DNA of 64,000 nucleotides from Alkalicoccus daliensis. GTDB lineage: Bacteria > Bacillota > Bacilli > Bacillales > Salisediminibacteriaceae. Every line of letters begins with the position of its first letter. Position 1 is the stretch's first letter. The notes beneath the pieces are model-generated. The model searched no databases, had not been told where the DNA came from, and worked only from the letters and a program-made list of their open reading frames with translations. Positions 33,421-42,021 of this stretch are shown in pieces. Made by a program: the position numbers and the translations under genes. The DNA lies in assembly GCF_900103955.1 (NCBI RefSeq), contig NZ_FNIL01000012.1, positions 1 to 64,000 of the forward strand, read 5' to 3'.

Positions 33421-33458
33421 AAAAAAGGCTATTAGAAGCGGTTTCCTTCTAATAGCCT
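33421..33458 (-). terminator. Strong terminator between flgN and flgK
   Basis: A 13-bp stem (AGGCTATTAGAAG / CTTCTAATAGCCT) with a seven-base loop is followed by TTTTT on the minus strand. It separates flgM-flgN from flgK-flgL, so a promoter for flgK may lie at 33352-33420. Confidence 0.85.
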
Positions 33459-33495
33459 TGCGGAGAGCGCAGCCATTAATAAGTAACTTCTACTT

Positions 33496-33987
33496 TCAGG
33501 CTTTTGAATCAAATAAAGAGCGCCCCTGCTCGTCATCCTCGCCGCTCTCCCCTTTTCCGGAATAGCTCGCGAAATTTTTCTGCGGCTGCACTGCGTCTAA
33601 GGACAGGTTTACAAACCGCAGCGAATCTTCCAGCAGCTGCCGGTTGAGTTCATTCTGCTCCTGCAGCTGTTCCACTTCAGCAATTAATGCTTCCTGCAGT
33701 TCGCGGAACATTTCCTGTTCTTCCTGGGAAAAGGCAGGAGAAATCTGTTCCATTGTCGCATCCTCTGCGACAACCCCCTGCTCCTTCAGCCAGCTGCGCA
33801 CGGTAATCCTGCGCGCATTTTCCAGCTTGGACAGCTGGGTGACGAGCGGCATTTCATCTTTCATCAGCTGATCAAGTGCAGGAATATCACCTTTTTTTAC
33901 GATTTCTTCTTTTAACAGCGCCTGTTCATTCAGCCGTTTATGCACTACAATGAGTGCCTGAAAAATCTTTTTTAAATCCTCGGTCAT
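33496..33987 (-). CDS. flgN: Flagellar export chaperone FlgN
   Basis: The start is ATG 33987 (MTEDLKKIFQ) after GGGGTGCAGGAC, giving 163 residues. It is an all-helical coiled-coil protein (HKRLNEQALLKEEIVKKGD, ALIAEVEQLQEQNELNRQLL) with the length of FlgN, which guards FlgK and FlgL before export. Its place right after flgM supports the call (yvyG in B. subtilis). Confidence 0.88.
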   Translation of the reverse strand: MTEDLKKIFQALIVVHKRLNEQALLKEEIVKKGDIPALDQLMKDEMPLVTQLSKLENARRITVRSWLKEQGVVAEDATMEQISPAFSQEEQEMFRELQEALIAEVEQLQEQNELNRQLLEDSLRFVNLSLDAVQPQKNFASYSGKGESGEDDEQGRSLFDSKA

Positions 33988-34002
33988 GTCCTGCACCCCG
34001 CT

Positions 34003-34260
34003 TTAGCTGTTCCAGAAGTCGTACATTTTACGCGCGACATCCTGAGAATTCACCTGATATTTATCGTTCTCTACCTGTTCCTTTAATTCCTGGACACGTT
34101 CATTCCGTGCGGCCTGAAACTCCTGGGACTTGGCCATTTCCTGTGCTGCTTTGGAAATCTCAATGCGATCTGACTTCTGTGGCTGCTGCGTTTCTTTGCT
34201 GCGCTGTGTTTCCTGGCTGCGATTATAAGCGTTTAATGAATGCATCGGATTGATTTTCAT
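34003..34260 (-). CDS. flgM: Anti-sigma factor FlgM
   Basis: The 85-residue protein has the typical disordered start (MKINPMHSLNAYNRSQETQR), followed by DRIEISKAAQEMAKS and a helical end KVENDKYQ-type region (EQVENDKYQVNSQDVARKMY). FlgM holds sigma-D inactive until the hook is finished. The two sigma-D promoters found at the flagellin loci are its likely indirect targets. GGAGGTGCGGAACCG precedes the ATG. Confidence 0.92.
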   Translation of the reverse strand: MKINPMHSLNAYNRSQETQRSKETQQPQKSDRIEISKAAQEMAKSQEFQAARNERVQELKEQVENDKYQVNSQDVARKMYDFWNS

Positions 34261-34430
34261 CGGTTCCGCACCTCCTTTAGTTCCTTTGTTTCCTCCATGA
34301 TAGCAAAAAATCCGCTCTCGTGCTCCTAATCTATATATCGGCAGTGCTGAAAAAATGTTAAGGGGGCAGAAGAAAAAATTCGTTTTTTAGCATCCAGCGC
34401 GAGTCGGGCGGGCTAAATTAAGACTCTTCT

Positions 34431-34806
34431 CCTTCTACTTTACTGCCGGGCTCCTTAATTTACTGCAACCCTTCTATACTTTACTCCGATCTCTTTATAC
34501 TTTACTGCAATCCCTCTATATTTTACTTCACCCCCTCTATGCTTTATCCACTTCCTTCTATCAATTAACTTCCACCTGACTTCAACCAGCTTCCATTAAT
34601 GCGCCACGTTCTATCCGGCGGCGCCCGCTAATTTATCCCTTTTCCCTTCTACTTTACTGCCGGGCTCCTTAATTTACTGCAATCCCTCTATACTTTACTC
34701 CGATCTCTTTATACTTTACTGCAATCCCTCTATATTTTACTTCACCCCCTCTATGCTTTACTTCAACCCCTCTATGCTTTACTTCAACCCCTCTATACTC
34801 CACTTC
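34431..34806. repeat. 116-bp direct repeat built of degenerate 18-19 bp units
   Basis: The 116 bases at 34431-34546 recur at 34645-34760 with about two changes. Each copy is itself a run of pyrimidine-rich units of the form CTATACTTTACTCCGATCT. More units follow to 34806. The whole spacer 34261-34853 has no gene. Similar words occur at 330-410. Confidence 0.75.
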
Positions 34807-34853
34807 TCCTCCAGAAAAAAACACCAGCGAAAGAATCCGCCGGTGCCTGAAGC

Positions 34854-35288
34854 CTATCTTCTTCTATTCACGCGGTCATCCATTGAATGATACGTGGTGA
34901 CCCGTCCTTTTTCTTCTGCTTCTTTCCGTTTTGCAAAGGCTCTTTCGCTTTCGTGCTGCTCCAGTCCGCTTTGAATGTTCCCCTTGCAGGCATCGCACAG
35001 CCGCCCTTCCTTAATGTCTTCTCCACAGGATTCACATGGATAGGAAAGATTCGGAAACTGGGAGACGAGAATCCGTCCCTCCCGGATAAACTGGAAAATT
35101 TGTTCTTTCGGTACTTCTGTCGCTTCCACGACTTCATTAATATCAGCTCTGCGATTATCACGTTTTCGGATAAATCGGTATACTGCATCAAATTGAGTTT
35201 CTACTTCCCGCGCACATTTTTCACAAACACTGCGCAGCGCTTTTACAAAAACGCCTCCGCATTTCGGGCAGTTTGCTAGCTCTGCCAT
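34854..35288 (-). CDS. yvyF: YvyF-like flagellar-region protein
   Basis: The 144-residue protein has an N-terminal zinc finger (CPKCGGVF...CEKCAREVE), a helix-turn-helix-like middle (DINEVVEATEVPKEQIFQFI) and a second zinc finger (CESCGEDIKEGRLCDACKG). It is the conserved neighbour of flgM (TIGR03826 type). The exact function is unknown; a regulatory role in flagellar gene expression is likely. Confidence 0.88.
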   Translation of the reverse strand: MAELANCPKCGGVFVKALRSVCEKCAREVETQFDAVYRFIRKRDNRRADINEVVEATEVPKEQIFQFIREGRILVSQFPNLSYPCESCGEDIKEGRLCDACKGNIQSGLEQHESERAFAKRKEAEEKGRVTTYHSMDDRVNRRR

Positions 35289-35362
35289 AGTAACATCCCC
35301 TTCTTTCTCTTCGGCTTACTGTTACTATCGACAAATTTCGTTTTACTTTGAAGAGGACCTTT

Positions 35363-36061
35363 CTATTTTTTCTGCACTGCCCGTGCTGCCGTCACGCCGC
35401 AGACCGCAGAAGCTCCCGCTTCCCACAGCGGAGCCGCAGCGGCGTAAAGTGTTGCCCCCGTTGTATAAATATCGTCCAAGAGTAATATTTTCTTTCCTTG
35501 CACTTCTATTCCTTTCTTTAACGAAAAAGCACCGCTGGCATTTTCCTCCCGTGCCCCCGGACGTGATTTACTCTGCTTTTTTGAGGCTTTTGTTTTTTCC
35601 AGTATCTCTGCTGTCTGAAAGCTTTCGGCAAGCAGCTCTGCCTGATTAAACCCGCGTTCAAATAAACGGTCCGGATGCAGCGGTATCGGTACGATCAGGT
35701 CCGCACGTTTATGTACCTGAAAAGCAAGCTTCCGCAGATCTGCACAAAAAATTTCTGCCAGTGCCGCATCGCCGCGGTATTTAAAAGCCGCAAGCACCTC
35801 CTGCAGAAATGGCGTATATGGATAAAGAGAGCGCTGTATCACTACCGGTCCCGCCGCTTCCCGCGTGCTGCAGTCCCCGCATACAGGGGATGCCTCCGGC
35901 TGGCCGCAGAAAGCACAGCATCCCTTTAACGGCAGACGTTCCAGCTGACTTCTGCATAAGGAGCAGAGCGGAAGTTTCCGTTTCAGCAGCAGGGTGCTCC
36001 AGGAAGCCGGCTCTATTATTTGTTCCTGGCAATATAAGCAGTACTCTTTTGGATACAGCAG
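35363..36061 (-). CDS. comFC: Competence protein ComFC, apparent CTG start
   Basis: This phosphoribosyltransferase-like protein is needed for DNA uptake. The full frame opens CTG CTG TAT CCA AAA GAG TAC TGC at 36061, right after the comFA stop codon. It contains two zinc fingers (EYCLYCQE..LPLCSLCRS and GCCAFCGQ..CGDC), then VPIPLHPDRLFERGFNQAELL and the PRPP loop LLLDDIYTTGATL. No ATG, GTG or TTG exists before the fingers; the ribosome site GGGAGGGGAGG points to CTG at 36061 or 36058. A GTG start at 35842 would lose both fingers. Confidence 0.85.
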   Translation of the reverse strand: MLYPKEYCLYCQEQIIEPASWSTLLLKRKLPLCSLCRSQLERLPLKGCCAFCGQPEASPVCGDCSTREAAGPVVIQRSLYPYTPFLQEVLAAFKYRGDAALAEIFCADLRKLAFQVHKRADLIVPIPLHPDRLFERGFNQAELLAESFQTAEILEKTKASKKQSKSRPGAREENASGAFSLKKGIEVQGKKILLLDDIYTTGATLYAAAAPLWEAGASAVCGVTAARAVQKK

Positions 36062-37459
36062 CTACCTCCCCTCCCTGTTCAGCGTACGGATCGTCCGTAC
36101 CGCCCGGTTCATTTCTGTCGTTTTTCCGTAATGAAAAAACGCAACTTCTCCGTCAGGGTATCGGCTGCTTCTCCCGGCACGGCCGGCAATTTGAATCAGT
36201 GCCGTATTCGTGAAAATCGGCGCCTCCGCACCGAGCACCCCCACCTGCACATTTTCTATTGTAATACCGCGTTCGAGAATCGTGGTGGTTACCAGTACAT
36301 CTACTTTCTTTTCCCGAAAAGCCTGGACCCGTTCAGACCGCTCCTCTTCTGCAGAATGCACCGTATCCACCCGGAAGTCCGCTTCCCATGAAAGAAGTGC
36401 TTGTTTCACTTCCTCCAGCTGCGTGATTTCAGGAACAAACAGGAGGATCTGTTTTTTCGCATGCCGCCGCAGGAATTGTTTTAGTGCTGCAGGCAGATAT
36501 CCCTGCTGCAGCCTTTTCTTCCAGTTCCCGCACCAAATCATCCTCGGGAGCGGCAGATCAAAATTATGATAGCGTCTCGCGACTACCGCTGCAGGGAGCT
36601 GCTTATGCTTTACGAGTTTCTGCTGCTTCAGGGAAGGTGTCGCCGTCACGAGCACCGTAAATCCCTTCTCTTTCTGGGCTTTTTTGGCAGCGTATTTCAG
36701 CTTTTCGTCTACCGTATAAGGAAAAGCGTCCACTTCATCAATGATCAACACTTCAAATGCATCCCGGAAACGAAGCAGCTGATGTGTCGTAGCTACCGCG
36801 ATGTCCGCATACTGAAACTTTTCCTCCGCCCCTTTACCTCCGTAAAACCCTGCAACTGCAGCTTTGGGAAAAGCTTTTCTCAGCCGGGGCTCCAGCTCCT
36901 GCACTACGTCCCGTCTCGGAGTGGCGATCATAACAGGCTTTTCATCAAGCAGCACCTGTGCAATCAGCGGAAAAAGCATTTCTGTTTTCCCTGCGCCGCA
37001 AACTGCCCACAAAAGCATTTCCTTATCTTTTCCTTCTTTATAAGCCGCAACTAATTGTTTTGCTGCTCCGGACTGCCGGGCAGAAAGTTCCCCCTCCCAG
37101 TGCATCCCGGCTGCTGTTTTTGCCGGCTTTCTCCGGGGTCCGCCCGCAAGCATATACAGCCTGCTGCAGCTCATCATTCTTCCCATCACAAAGCAGTTTC
37201 TGCAGTAGCTGCATGCTTTTCCGCAGCGGCCGCATTTTTTTACCAGCCCGAAGTGTTCATTATTGCCGCAGCGCTCGCATTGCAGAGGCTGTGTGGTGAG
37301 TGCCGGCATACTCTTCACTTCTCCTGCAGCTTCCAACACTGCCAGTACTTTTTTCACCTGCATATAACGGCCTGTTTCCTGTTCCGGCACTGCCGTAACC
37401 AGCTCATCCAGCAGCAGTCTCCGGTACTGCAGCATCGTAAGTATTTGATTTTCAAGCAT
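36062..37459 (-). CDS. comFA: Competence DNA helicase ComFA
   Basis: ComFA is the ATP-driven helicase-like protein of DNA uptake. The 465-residue protein has a four-Cys zinc module (CERCGNNEHFGLVKKCGRCG and following Cys), Walker A AVCGAGKTE, the DEAD-like IIDEVDAFPY, LVTATPS and the C-terminal motif QIAGRAGRSSRYPDG. It ends in TAG, and comFC continues in the same frame with no gap. comFB is absent. The ribosome site lies in a terminator hairpin (37461-37493). Confidence 0.93.
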   Translation of the reverse strand: MLENQILTMLQYRRLLLDELVTAVPEQETGRYMQVKKVLAVLEAAGEVKSMPALTTQPLQCERCGNNEHFGLVKKCGRCGKACSYCRNCFVMGRMMSCSRLYMLAGGPRRKPAKTAAGMHWEGELSARQSGAAKQLVAAYKEGKDKEMLLWAVCGAGKTEMLFPLIAQVLLDEKPVMIATPRRDVVQELEPRLRKAFPKAAVAGFYGGKGAEEKFQYADIAVATTHQLLRFRDAFEVLIIDEVDAFPYTVDEKLKYAAKKAQKEKGFTVLVTATPSLKQQKLVKHKQLPAAVVARRYHNFDLPLPRMIWCGNWKKRLQQGYLPAALKQFLRRHAKKQILLFVPEITQLEEVKQALLSWEADFRVDTVHSAEEERSERVQAFREKKVDVLVTTTILERGITIENVQVGVLGAEAPIFTNTALIQIAGRAGRSSRYPDGEVAFFHYGKTTEMNRAVRTIRTLNREGR

Positions 37460-37460
37460 A

Positions 37461-37493
37461 AAAAAGCCTCCTCAATAATTTGTATTGGGAGGG
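37461..37493 (-). terminator. Hairpin that holds the comFA ribosome site
   Basis: On the minus strand CCTCCCAATA pairs with TATTGAGGAGG and is followed by CTTTTTTATG, where ATG is the comFA start. The 3' arm contains AGGAGG. It could end degV transcription and also mask the comFA ribosome site. Confidence 0.65.
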
Positions 37494-37582
37494 TTCTGTG
37501 TATTCATATAAGGACTATCTGTATGATAAAAGCAGCTGATGACGCTCCGCGAACCCCGTGCCATCAGCTCATAGGTACCGTA

Positions 37583-38428
37583 TTAGGCTTTCATCCATCC
37601 GATGCCGAGACTTCCCGGACCGAGATGTGCTCCGATAACCGGGCCGAAATAGCTCAGATAAATCGTTGCATCCGGATACTTTTCCTCAAGTTCCTGCTTG
37701 ATTTTTTCCGCCTTCTCCTCACAGTTTCCGTGAATGACTGCGATACTTACCCCTTTTCCGGAATCGAGATCTTCTTCCAGCAGCGATTTTATTTTTGCGA
37801 CTGCCTTCTTTTCCGTACGCACTTTTTCATATGGAACGATCATCTTATTTTCAAAATGAAGCACCGGTTTGATCTGCAGCATGCTGCCGATAAAGAGCTG
37901 TGCCCCGTTCAATCTGCCGCCGCGGTGCAGATGAGATAAGTCGTCTGCCATAAAATACGCGCGCGTCGACTGCTTTAATGCTTCCAGCCGCTCCAGAATT
38001 TCTTTGGAGGAAGCTTTATTTTTCACCATCTTCGCTGCTTCCAGCGCATAAAATCCCTGAATCAGGCAGCTCGTTTCTGTATCAAACACATGTATCGGGA
38101 GGTCTTCATACATATGTGCAGCAGATACCGCTGTCTGATACGTCCCGCTGATGCCGCTGGAAAGCGTAATGACGATGATTTCATCAAAGTCACTGCCCAG
38201 GTCGCGAAAAGTTTCTTCAAACAGGCCGATACTTGGCTGTGAAGTTGTCGGGAGCTGTTCCTGCTGCTGCATTTTATAATAAAAGTCTTCAAATGTAATA
38301 TCAATCTCTTCTTTGTAGGTTTCTTCACCGAATACCACGTTCAAAGGGATCATACAAATATCTTGCTGCTTCCGCAGGTCCTCTGGAATGTATGAGGTAC
38401 TGTCAGTTACGATTGCTATTTTGCTCAT
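37583..38428 (-). CDS. DegV-family fatty-acid-binding protein
   Basis: The start is ATG 38428 (MSKIAIVTDSTSYIPED) after AAAGGAGAATACT, giving 281 residues. Typical DegV marks are TDSTSYIPEDL, TTSQPSIGLFEETF, VITLSSGISGTYQTA and LGPGSLGIGW. DegV/FakB proteins hold a fatty acid for phosphorylation by FakA. The gene lies between degU and comFA, as in B. subtilis. Confidence 0.92.
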   Translation of the reverse strand: MSKIAIVTDSTSYIPEDLRKQQDICMIPLNVVFGEETYKEEIDITFEDFYYKMQQQEQLPTTSQPSIGLFEETFRDLGSDFDEIIVITLSSGISGTYQTAVSAAHMYEDLPIHVFDTETSCLIQGFYALEAAKMVKNKASSKEILERLEALKQSTRAYFMADDLSHLHRGGRLNGAQLFIGSMLQIKPVLHFENKMIVPYEKVRTEKKAVAKIKSLLEEDLDSGKGVSIAVIHGNCEEKAEKIKQELEEKYPDATIYLSYFGPVIGAHLGPGSLGIGWMKA

Positions 38429-38576
38429 AGTATTCTCCTTTACCATCCGTATGGCCAACTGATGCCTTCTTCTTATAGTATCAATTCCCTAATAGGGTGT
38501 CTATCCTTTCCCATAGATTCCCTGCGAATTAAATTTTTCCTCCTCTTGCTGCGATGTTGGAAAAATATTTTATTAT

Positions 38577-38614
38577 TTGCTGCTTCACTTTCGGCGAAGG
38601 CTTGCTCGAGGGTT
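38577..38614. repeat. Dispersed intergenic repeat, degenerate copy
   Basis: TTGCTGCTTCACTTTCGGCG is followed by AAGGCTTGCTCGAGGG. A second fragment, AGAGGCTTACCCAAGGGCTT, is at 38651-38670. It is related to the copies at 1791, 47586 and 52571. Confidence 0.55.
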
Positions 38615-38687
38615 TCAGCTCCGCTGAACTTCTATCCTCATATATTAAACAGAGGCTTACCCAAGGGCTTAGGCATTGATAAGGTCC

Positions 38688-38860
38688 TCGTATTCTGTCA
38701 TCAGCAGCAGTTATCTGTACACGATGGCGTATTATCTGCTTTTAGCAGCGGGTATTCTGTTATTAGTGTGTGTACCTGTTACTAAAAGGGAGGGATCTGA
38801 TTTTAACAACGCAGTTTCCCTATGTATCTGTCATTAGCAGCTTCGAATCTGTTATTAGTA
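38688..38860. repeat. Degenerate TATCTGTTATTAGCAGC repeats
   Basis: Words such as ATTCTGTCATCAGCAGC, TTATCTGTACA, ATTCTGTTATTAG, TACCTGTTACTA, TATCTGTCATTAGCAGC and AATCTGTTATTAG recur about every 25 bases. They fill most of the degU-degV spacer (38429-38984), which holds no gene. Confidence 0.6.
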
Positions 38861-38944
38861 AATAAGTACTTCCCCTGCCCTCTTTTATCAGTCAGCAAGA
38901 TACCCACAAAATAGCAACTTATAATGTCGTGCAGAAAGAAAAAA

Positions 38945-38970
38945 GGCTGCCCCTATAAAGAAGGACAGCC
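38945..38970 (-). terminator. Terminator after degU
   Basis: On the minus strand GGCTGTCC and GGGGCAGCC form a stem followed by TTTTTT, 15 bases past the degU stop. Confidence 0.8.
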
Positions 38971-38984
38971 GCTGCTTTCAGCTA

Positions 38985-39677
38985 TTAATTTACTTTTACC
39001 CAGCCGTTTTTAATCGCGTCTACAACTGCCTGGGTACGGTCATTCATGCTCATTTTCTGCAGAATGTTACTTACGTGGTTTTTCACTGTTTTTTCACTGA
39101 TATACAGCGCTTCACCAATCGCCCGGTTGCTCTTTCCGTCTGTCATCAGCTGCAGTACTTCACACTCGCGGCGTGTAAGCAGGTGCAGCGGACGGCGGTA
39201 TTCCACTTCACGGAAGCCGACTTCTGTTTCGCCGCCTCCATCAGTTGCCAGGCGCCGGTATTCCTTGATCAGGTTGTAAGTGACCTTCGGGTGAATGTAA
39301 GCTCCGCCTTCTCCTACGACCTTCACAGCTTCAATCAGTGCTTCTGTATCCATCTCTTTTAAAAGATAGCCGGAAGCGCCGGTTTTCAGCACGTGTGTCA
39401 CGTAGGATTCATCATCATGTATGGAAAGGATCAGCACTTTTACATTTGGAAAAGTTTCCACCAGTGCTTTCGTCGCTTCCATTCCGTTTACTTCCGGCAT
39501 GTTAATGTCCATCAGGACTACATCCGGCTGATTTTGACGGACAAGATCAATTACTTCGCTTCCATCATTTCCTTCCGCAACTACATCGAAATTGTCCTCC
39601 ATTGAAAGAATCCGTTTTACTCCTTCGCGGAAAAGCTGATGGTCGTCTATAAGAACAATGCGCAATGGGTTTTCCAT
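38985..39677 (-). CDS. degU: Response regulator DegU
   Basis: The start is ATG 39677 ([14 protein letters not shown]) after AGGAGGAATATAAT, giving 230 residues. The receiver has the acidic pair IDDH and the phospho-acceptor in VVLMDINMP. The LuxR-type DNA-binding domain ends with [15 protein letters not shown], as in DegU. It controls motility, competence and exoenzyme genes with the kinase DegS, located 25 bases upstream. Confidence 0.95.
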   Translation of the reverse strand: MENPLRIVLIDDHQLFREGVKRILSMEDNFDVVAEGNDGSEVIDLVRQNQPDVVLMDINMPEVNGMEATKALVETFPNVKVLILSIHDDESYVTHVLKTGASGYLLKEMDTEALIEAVKVVGEGGAYIHPKVTYNLIKEYRRLATDGGGETEVGFREVEYRRPLHLLTRRECEVLQLMTDGKSNRAIGEALYISEKTVKNHVSNILQKMSMNDRTQAVVDAIKNGWVKVN

Positions 39678-39701
39678 ATTATATTCCTCCTGCATTTTTT
39701 A

Positions 39702-40835
39702 TCATTTATCAGCATCGATCGGAATTTGAACGATGATGAGTGTACCTCTGCCCGGCTTCGAATCAATATTGATTTTGCCATCGAGCATATTAATACGTTC
39801 TTTCATTCCTATCAGTCCGAAACTGCCTTCTTTTTTCTGGGTCATGTCAAAGCCTTTTCCATCATCTTTGATCACTGCGGTAATAAGATCCTGCTTTACA
39901 TCAATTTTCACTTGGATCAGGGAGGCATCTGCGTGTTTGACTGCGTTGTTTACGGCTTCTTGTACAAATCGAAAAATAGCGACCTCCATCTCCGAGGGAT
40001 AGCGGATCTCTCTGCCCATCTTGCGCAGTTCTATGATAATGCCGGTCCTTTCTTCCACGTTTTTTAAATATTTCCCCAAAGTGGGAAGAAGACCAAGATC
40101 ATCGAGTGCCATCGGGCGGAGATCATATATAATACGTCGCACTTCGGCGAGAGAGTCTTTGACCATTTCTTTCATATCACGGATTTCTATGCGGGCCTGT
40201 TCAATACCCTGTTTGTCGAGCACCCTTTCCACGATTTCAGAACGAAGCGCCACATTTGCCATCATCTGGGCAGGACCGTCATGAATTTCCCGGGAAAGCC
40301 GTTTACGTTCTTCTTCCTGTGCTTTTATAATCTGCAGACCAAATTCCTGCATCTGCTCTGCATTTTCGAGCATTTCCGAAACCTGCTTTAAATCACCGGT
40401 GAGGTAGTTTATTACGACATTAATCTGGTTGATCAACTTGTCTGCGCGCTCCATTGTTCCCTGAAGCTTGACTAAGCGGCGCTCAATCTGATCCCGCCTG
40501 TTACGCAGCTGCTTTTCTTCCTGCTGCAGGACGGCCAGCTGAACCTGAAACTCGTTCGCCTGTTCATAAGCATCCCTTACCTCTTTGTCTGTATAGCTGT
40601 CAAAGTGTTTACTGACTTCGGAAAGCCTGTTTCTGGCAAAACGGGAATTCAGCCGGACTCTTTCAGATTTGTCGATTGCCCTTACTACCTGTTCCTTGAT
40701 GATTTCCAGCTCGTCTTTTAAGCCTTCGTACTCCTGCCGTGAATCTTCACCGATATCGAAAATCTGTTCTTTGCTTTTCCCTACAGTTTCCATCATACCG
40801 GCTAAAATTTGATCAAGTGATTCCAGGGAGCTCAT
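39702..40835 (-). CDS. degS: Sensor histidine kinase DegS
   Basis: This cytoplasmic kinase has no membrane segment; it has a long coiled-coil start (VQLAVLQQEEKQLRNRRDQI), the HisKA_3 phospho-acceptor in RLSREIHDGPAQMMAN and an ATP-binding domain with VKDDGKGFD-like VIKDDGKGFDM and GSFGLIGMKERI. The start is taken as ATG 40835 (MSSLESLDQI), about 377 residues; an ATG at 40859 is also possible. Cotranscribed with degU. Confidence 0.93.
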   Translation of the reverse strand: MSSLESLDQILAGMMETVGKSKEQIFDIGEDSRQEYEGLKDELEIIKEQVVRAIDKSERVRLNSRFARNRLSEVSKHFDSYTDKEVRDAYEQANEFQVQLAVLQQEEKQLRNRRDQIERRLVKLQGTMERADKLINQINVVINYLTGDLKQVSEMLENAEQMQEFGLQIIKAQEEERKRLSREIHDGPAQMMANVALRSEIVERVLDKQGIEQARIEIRDMKEMVKDSLAEVRRIIYDLRPMALDDLGLLPTLGKYLKNVEERTGIIIELRKMGREIRYPSEMEVAIFRFVQEAVNNAVKHADASLIQVKIDVKQDLITAVIKDDGKGFDMTQKKEGSFGLIGMKERINMLDGKINIDSKPGRGTLIIVQIPIDADK

Positions 40836-41210
40836 TGTACCACTCACTTTCTCCACCATAAACAACTAGTCCGCAAGCCTCTTTTTTCAAGTATAGGGAC
40901 CTAAATAGTTTATGAGGGTAAATCCGCATGTTACACTATTACAATAGTATGACATTATTACGCTTACATTAAATCAGTGGAAAAATAATCCATAAAATAA
41001 ATATGAAGCCTTTTTCCTATTTTCTCTTATAATGACGTAATGGTCAAGCGAGAAGTTATTTTTGAGAAAACCTCGTATTGATAGTATCTCATTAATCATC
41101 ATACCCTAAAATAAGTCTTTATTATCCACTTTACACAACTTTTATATATTTTTTTACAATCCAACTTAAGGTCTAAATATTAAGTAATTTTTCATAAAAG
41201 GAGACTTTCG
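40836..41210. other. Divergent promoter spacer between degS and yvyE
   Basis: The spacer is AT-rich and should hold back-to-back promoters for degSU and yvyE. I see no RNA gene or strong operator that I can defend. Confidence 0.5.
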
Positions 41211-41867
41211 ATGCTTACATCCTATTTTACGGTCCAAACTTCTGGAAATTCCGAAACTGTCATTCAAAAGTCACGCTTTCTTGCATACGTGAAACGAGTG
41301 ACAACGGAAGAAGAAGCGCAGGCCTTTATTGAAGAAATTAAGAAAAAACACTGGGATGCTTCCCACAACTGCTCTGCTTATTTAATCGGCGAAAATGATT
41401 TAATTCAAAAAGCAAATGACGACGGCGAACCTTCCGGAACAGCAGGGGTTCCGATGCTGGAAGTACTGAAAAAAAGAAACCTGAAAGATACGTGCGTAGT
41501 AGTAACCCGGTACTTCGGCGGCATTAAACTGGGAGGCGGCGGGCTTATCCGCGCATACAGCGCTGCCTGTTCTGCCGGCATTAATGCAACCGGCGTCGTG
41601 GAAAGAAAATTAAGTACGGTATGTTCCGCTGTGTTTGATTACACACTGCTTGGAAAAATAGAAAACGAAGTTCGTTCCTCGAGCTTTTTATTAAAAGAAA
41701 TTACGTATGAAGAGAAAGTGACGCTCACCTGTTATGTACAGGCCGGTGAAGAAGAAAGTTTCGAAAACTGGATTGCGGATCTATCCAGCGGCCAGGCGGA
41801 AACTGCCCGCCTCGGTGTGGAGTATCTCGAAACAGAAGTAAAGCTGACAGGAAAAGAACGCGAATAG
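41211..41867 (+). CDS. yvyE: YvyE/YigZ family (IMPACT) protein
   Basis: The 218-residue protein carries the UPF0029 N-terminal signature with SRFLAYVKRVTTEEEAQAFI, HWDASHNCSAY and DDGEPSGTAGVPMLEVL, then VVVTRYFGGIKLGGGGLIRAY. A ferredoxin-like C-terminal domain (DUF1949) completes it. Members are linked to translation stress, but the function in bacilli is not settled. It lies divergent from degS, as in B. subtilis. Confidence 0.92.
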   Translation: MLTSYFTVQTSGNSETVIQKSRFLAYVKRVTTEEEAQAFIEEIKKKHWDASHNCSAYLIGENDLIQKANDDGEPSGTAGVPMLEVLKKRNLKDTCVVVTRYFGGIKLGGGGLIRAYSAACSAGINATGVVERKLSTVCSAVFDYTLLGKIENEVRSSSFLLKEITYEEKVTLTCYVQAGEEESFENWIADLSSGQAETARLGVEYLETEVKLTGKERE

Positions 41868-41877
41868 TTTCAGATGA

Positions 41878-41903
41878 AAGAGCCTGATTTATGCAGGCTC
41901 TTT
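41878..41903 (+). terminator. Terminator after yvyE
   Basis: AAGAGCCTG and CAGGCTCTT flank a short loop and run into TTTTTTT ten bases past the stop. Confidence 0.85.
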
Positions 41904-42021
41904 TTTTATGTGAAAATGCGTTTCATGAAATTCATTTTCTGCCTGTGGTTTTAGCGATGATTGGAAAGATCATAATAAAGAAGGTGTGCGGACTCGTGCG
42001 AGGTGCCGGGGGAAAGTGGCC

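Noticed and set aside
34431-34806. Possible CRISPR array.
   Set aside because: The units are degenerate, of 18-19 bases, directly adjoining, and the larger period is a simple 116-bp duplication. There are no constant repeats with unique spacers and no cas genes.
35363-35842. A short ComFC that starts with GTG and looks truncated.
   Set aside because: The frame is open upstream to 36061 and encodes two proper zinc fingers, so the gene is complete with an unusual start rather than broken.
31702-37459. Many opposite-strand open frames over flgK, flgL, comFA and degV.
   Set aside because: They lie wholly inside conserved genes, have no ribosome sites and show no protein motifs.
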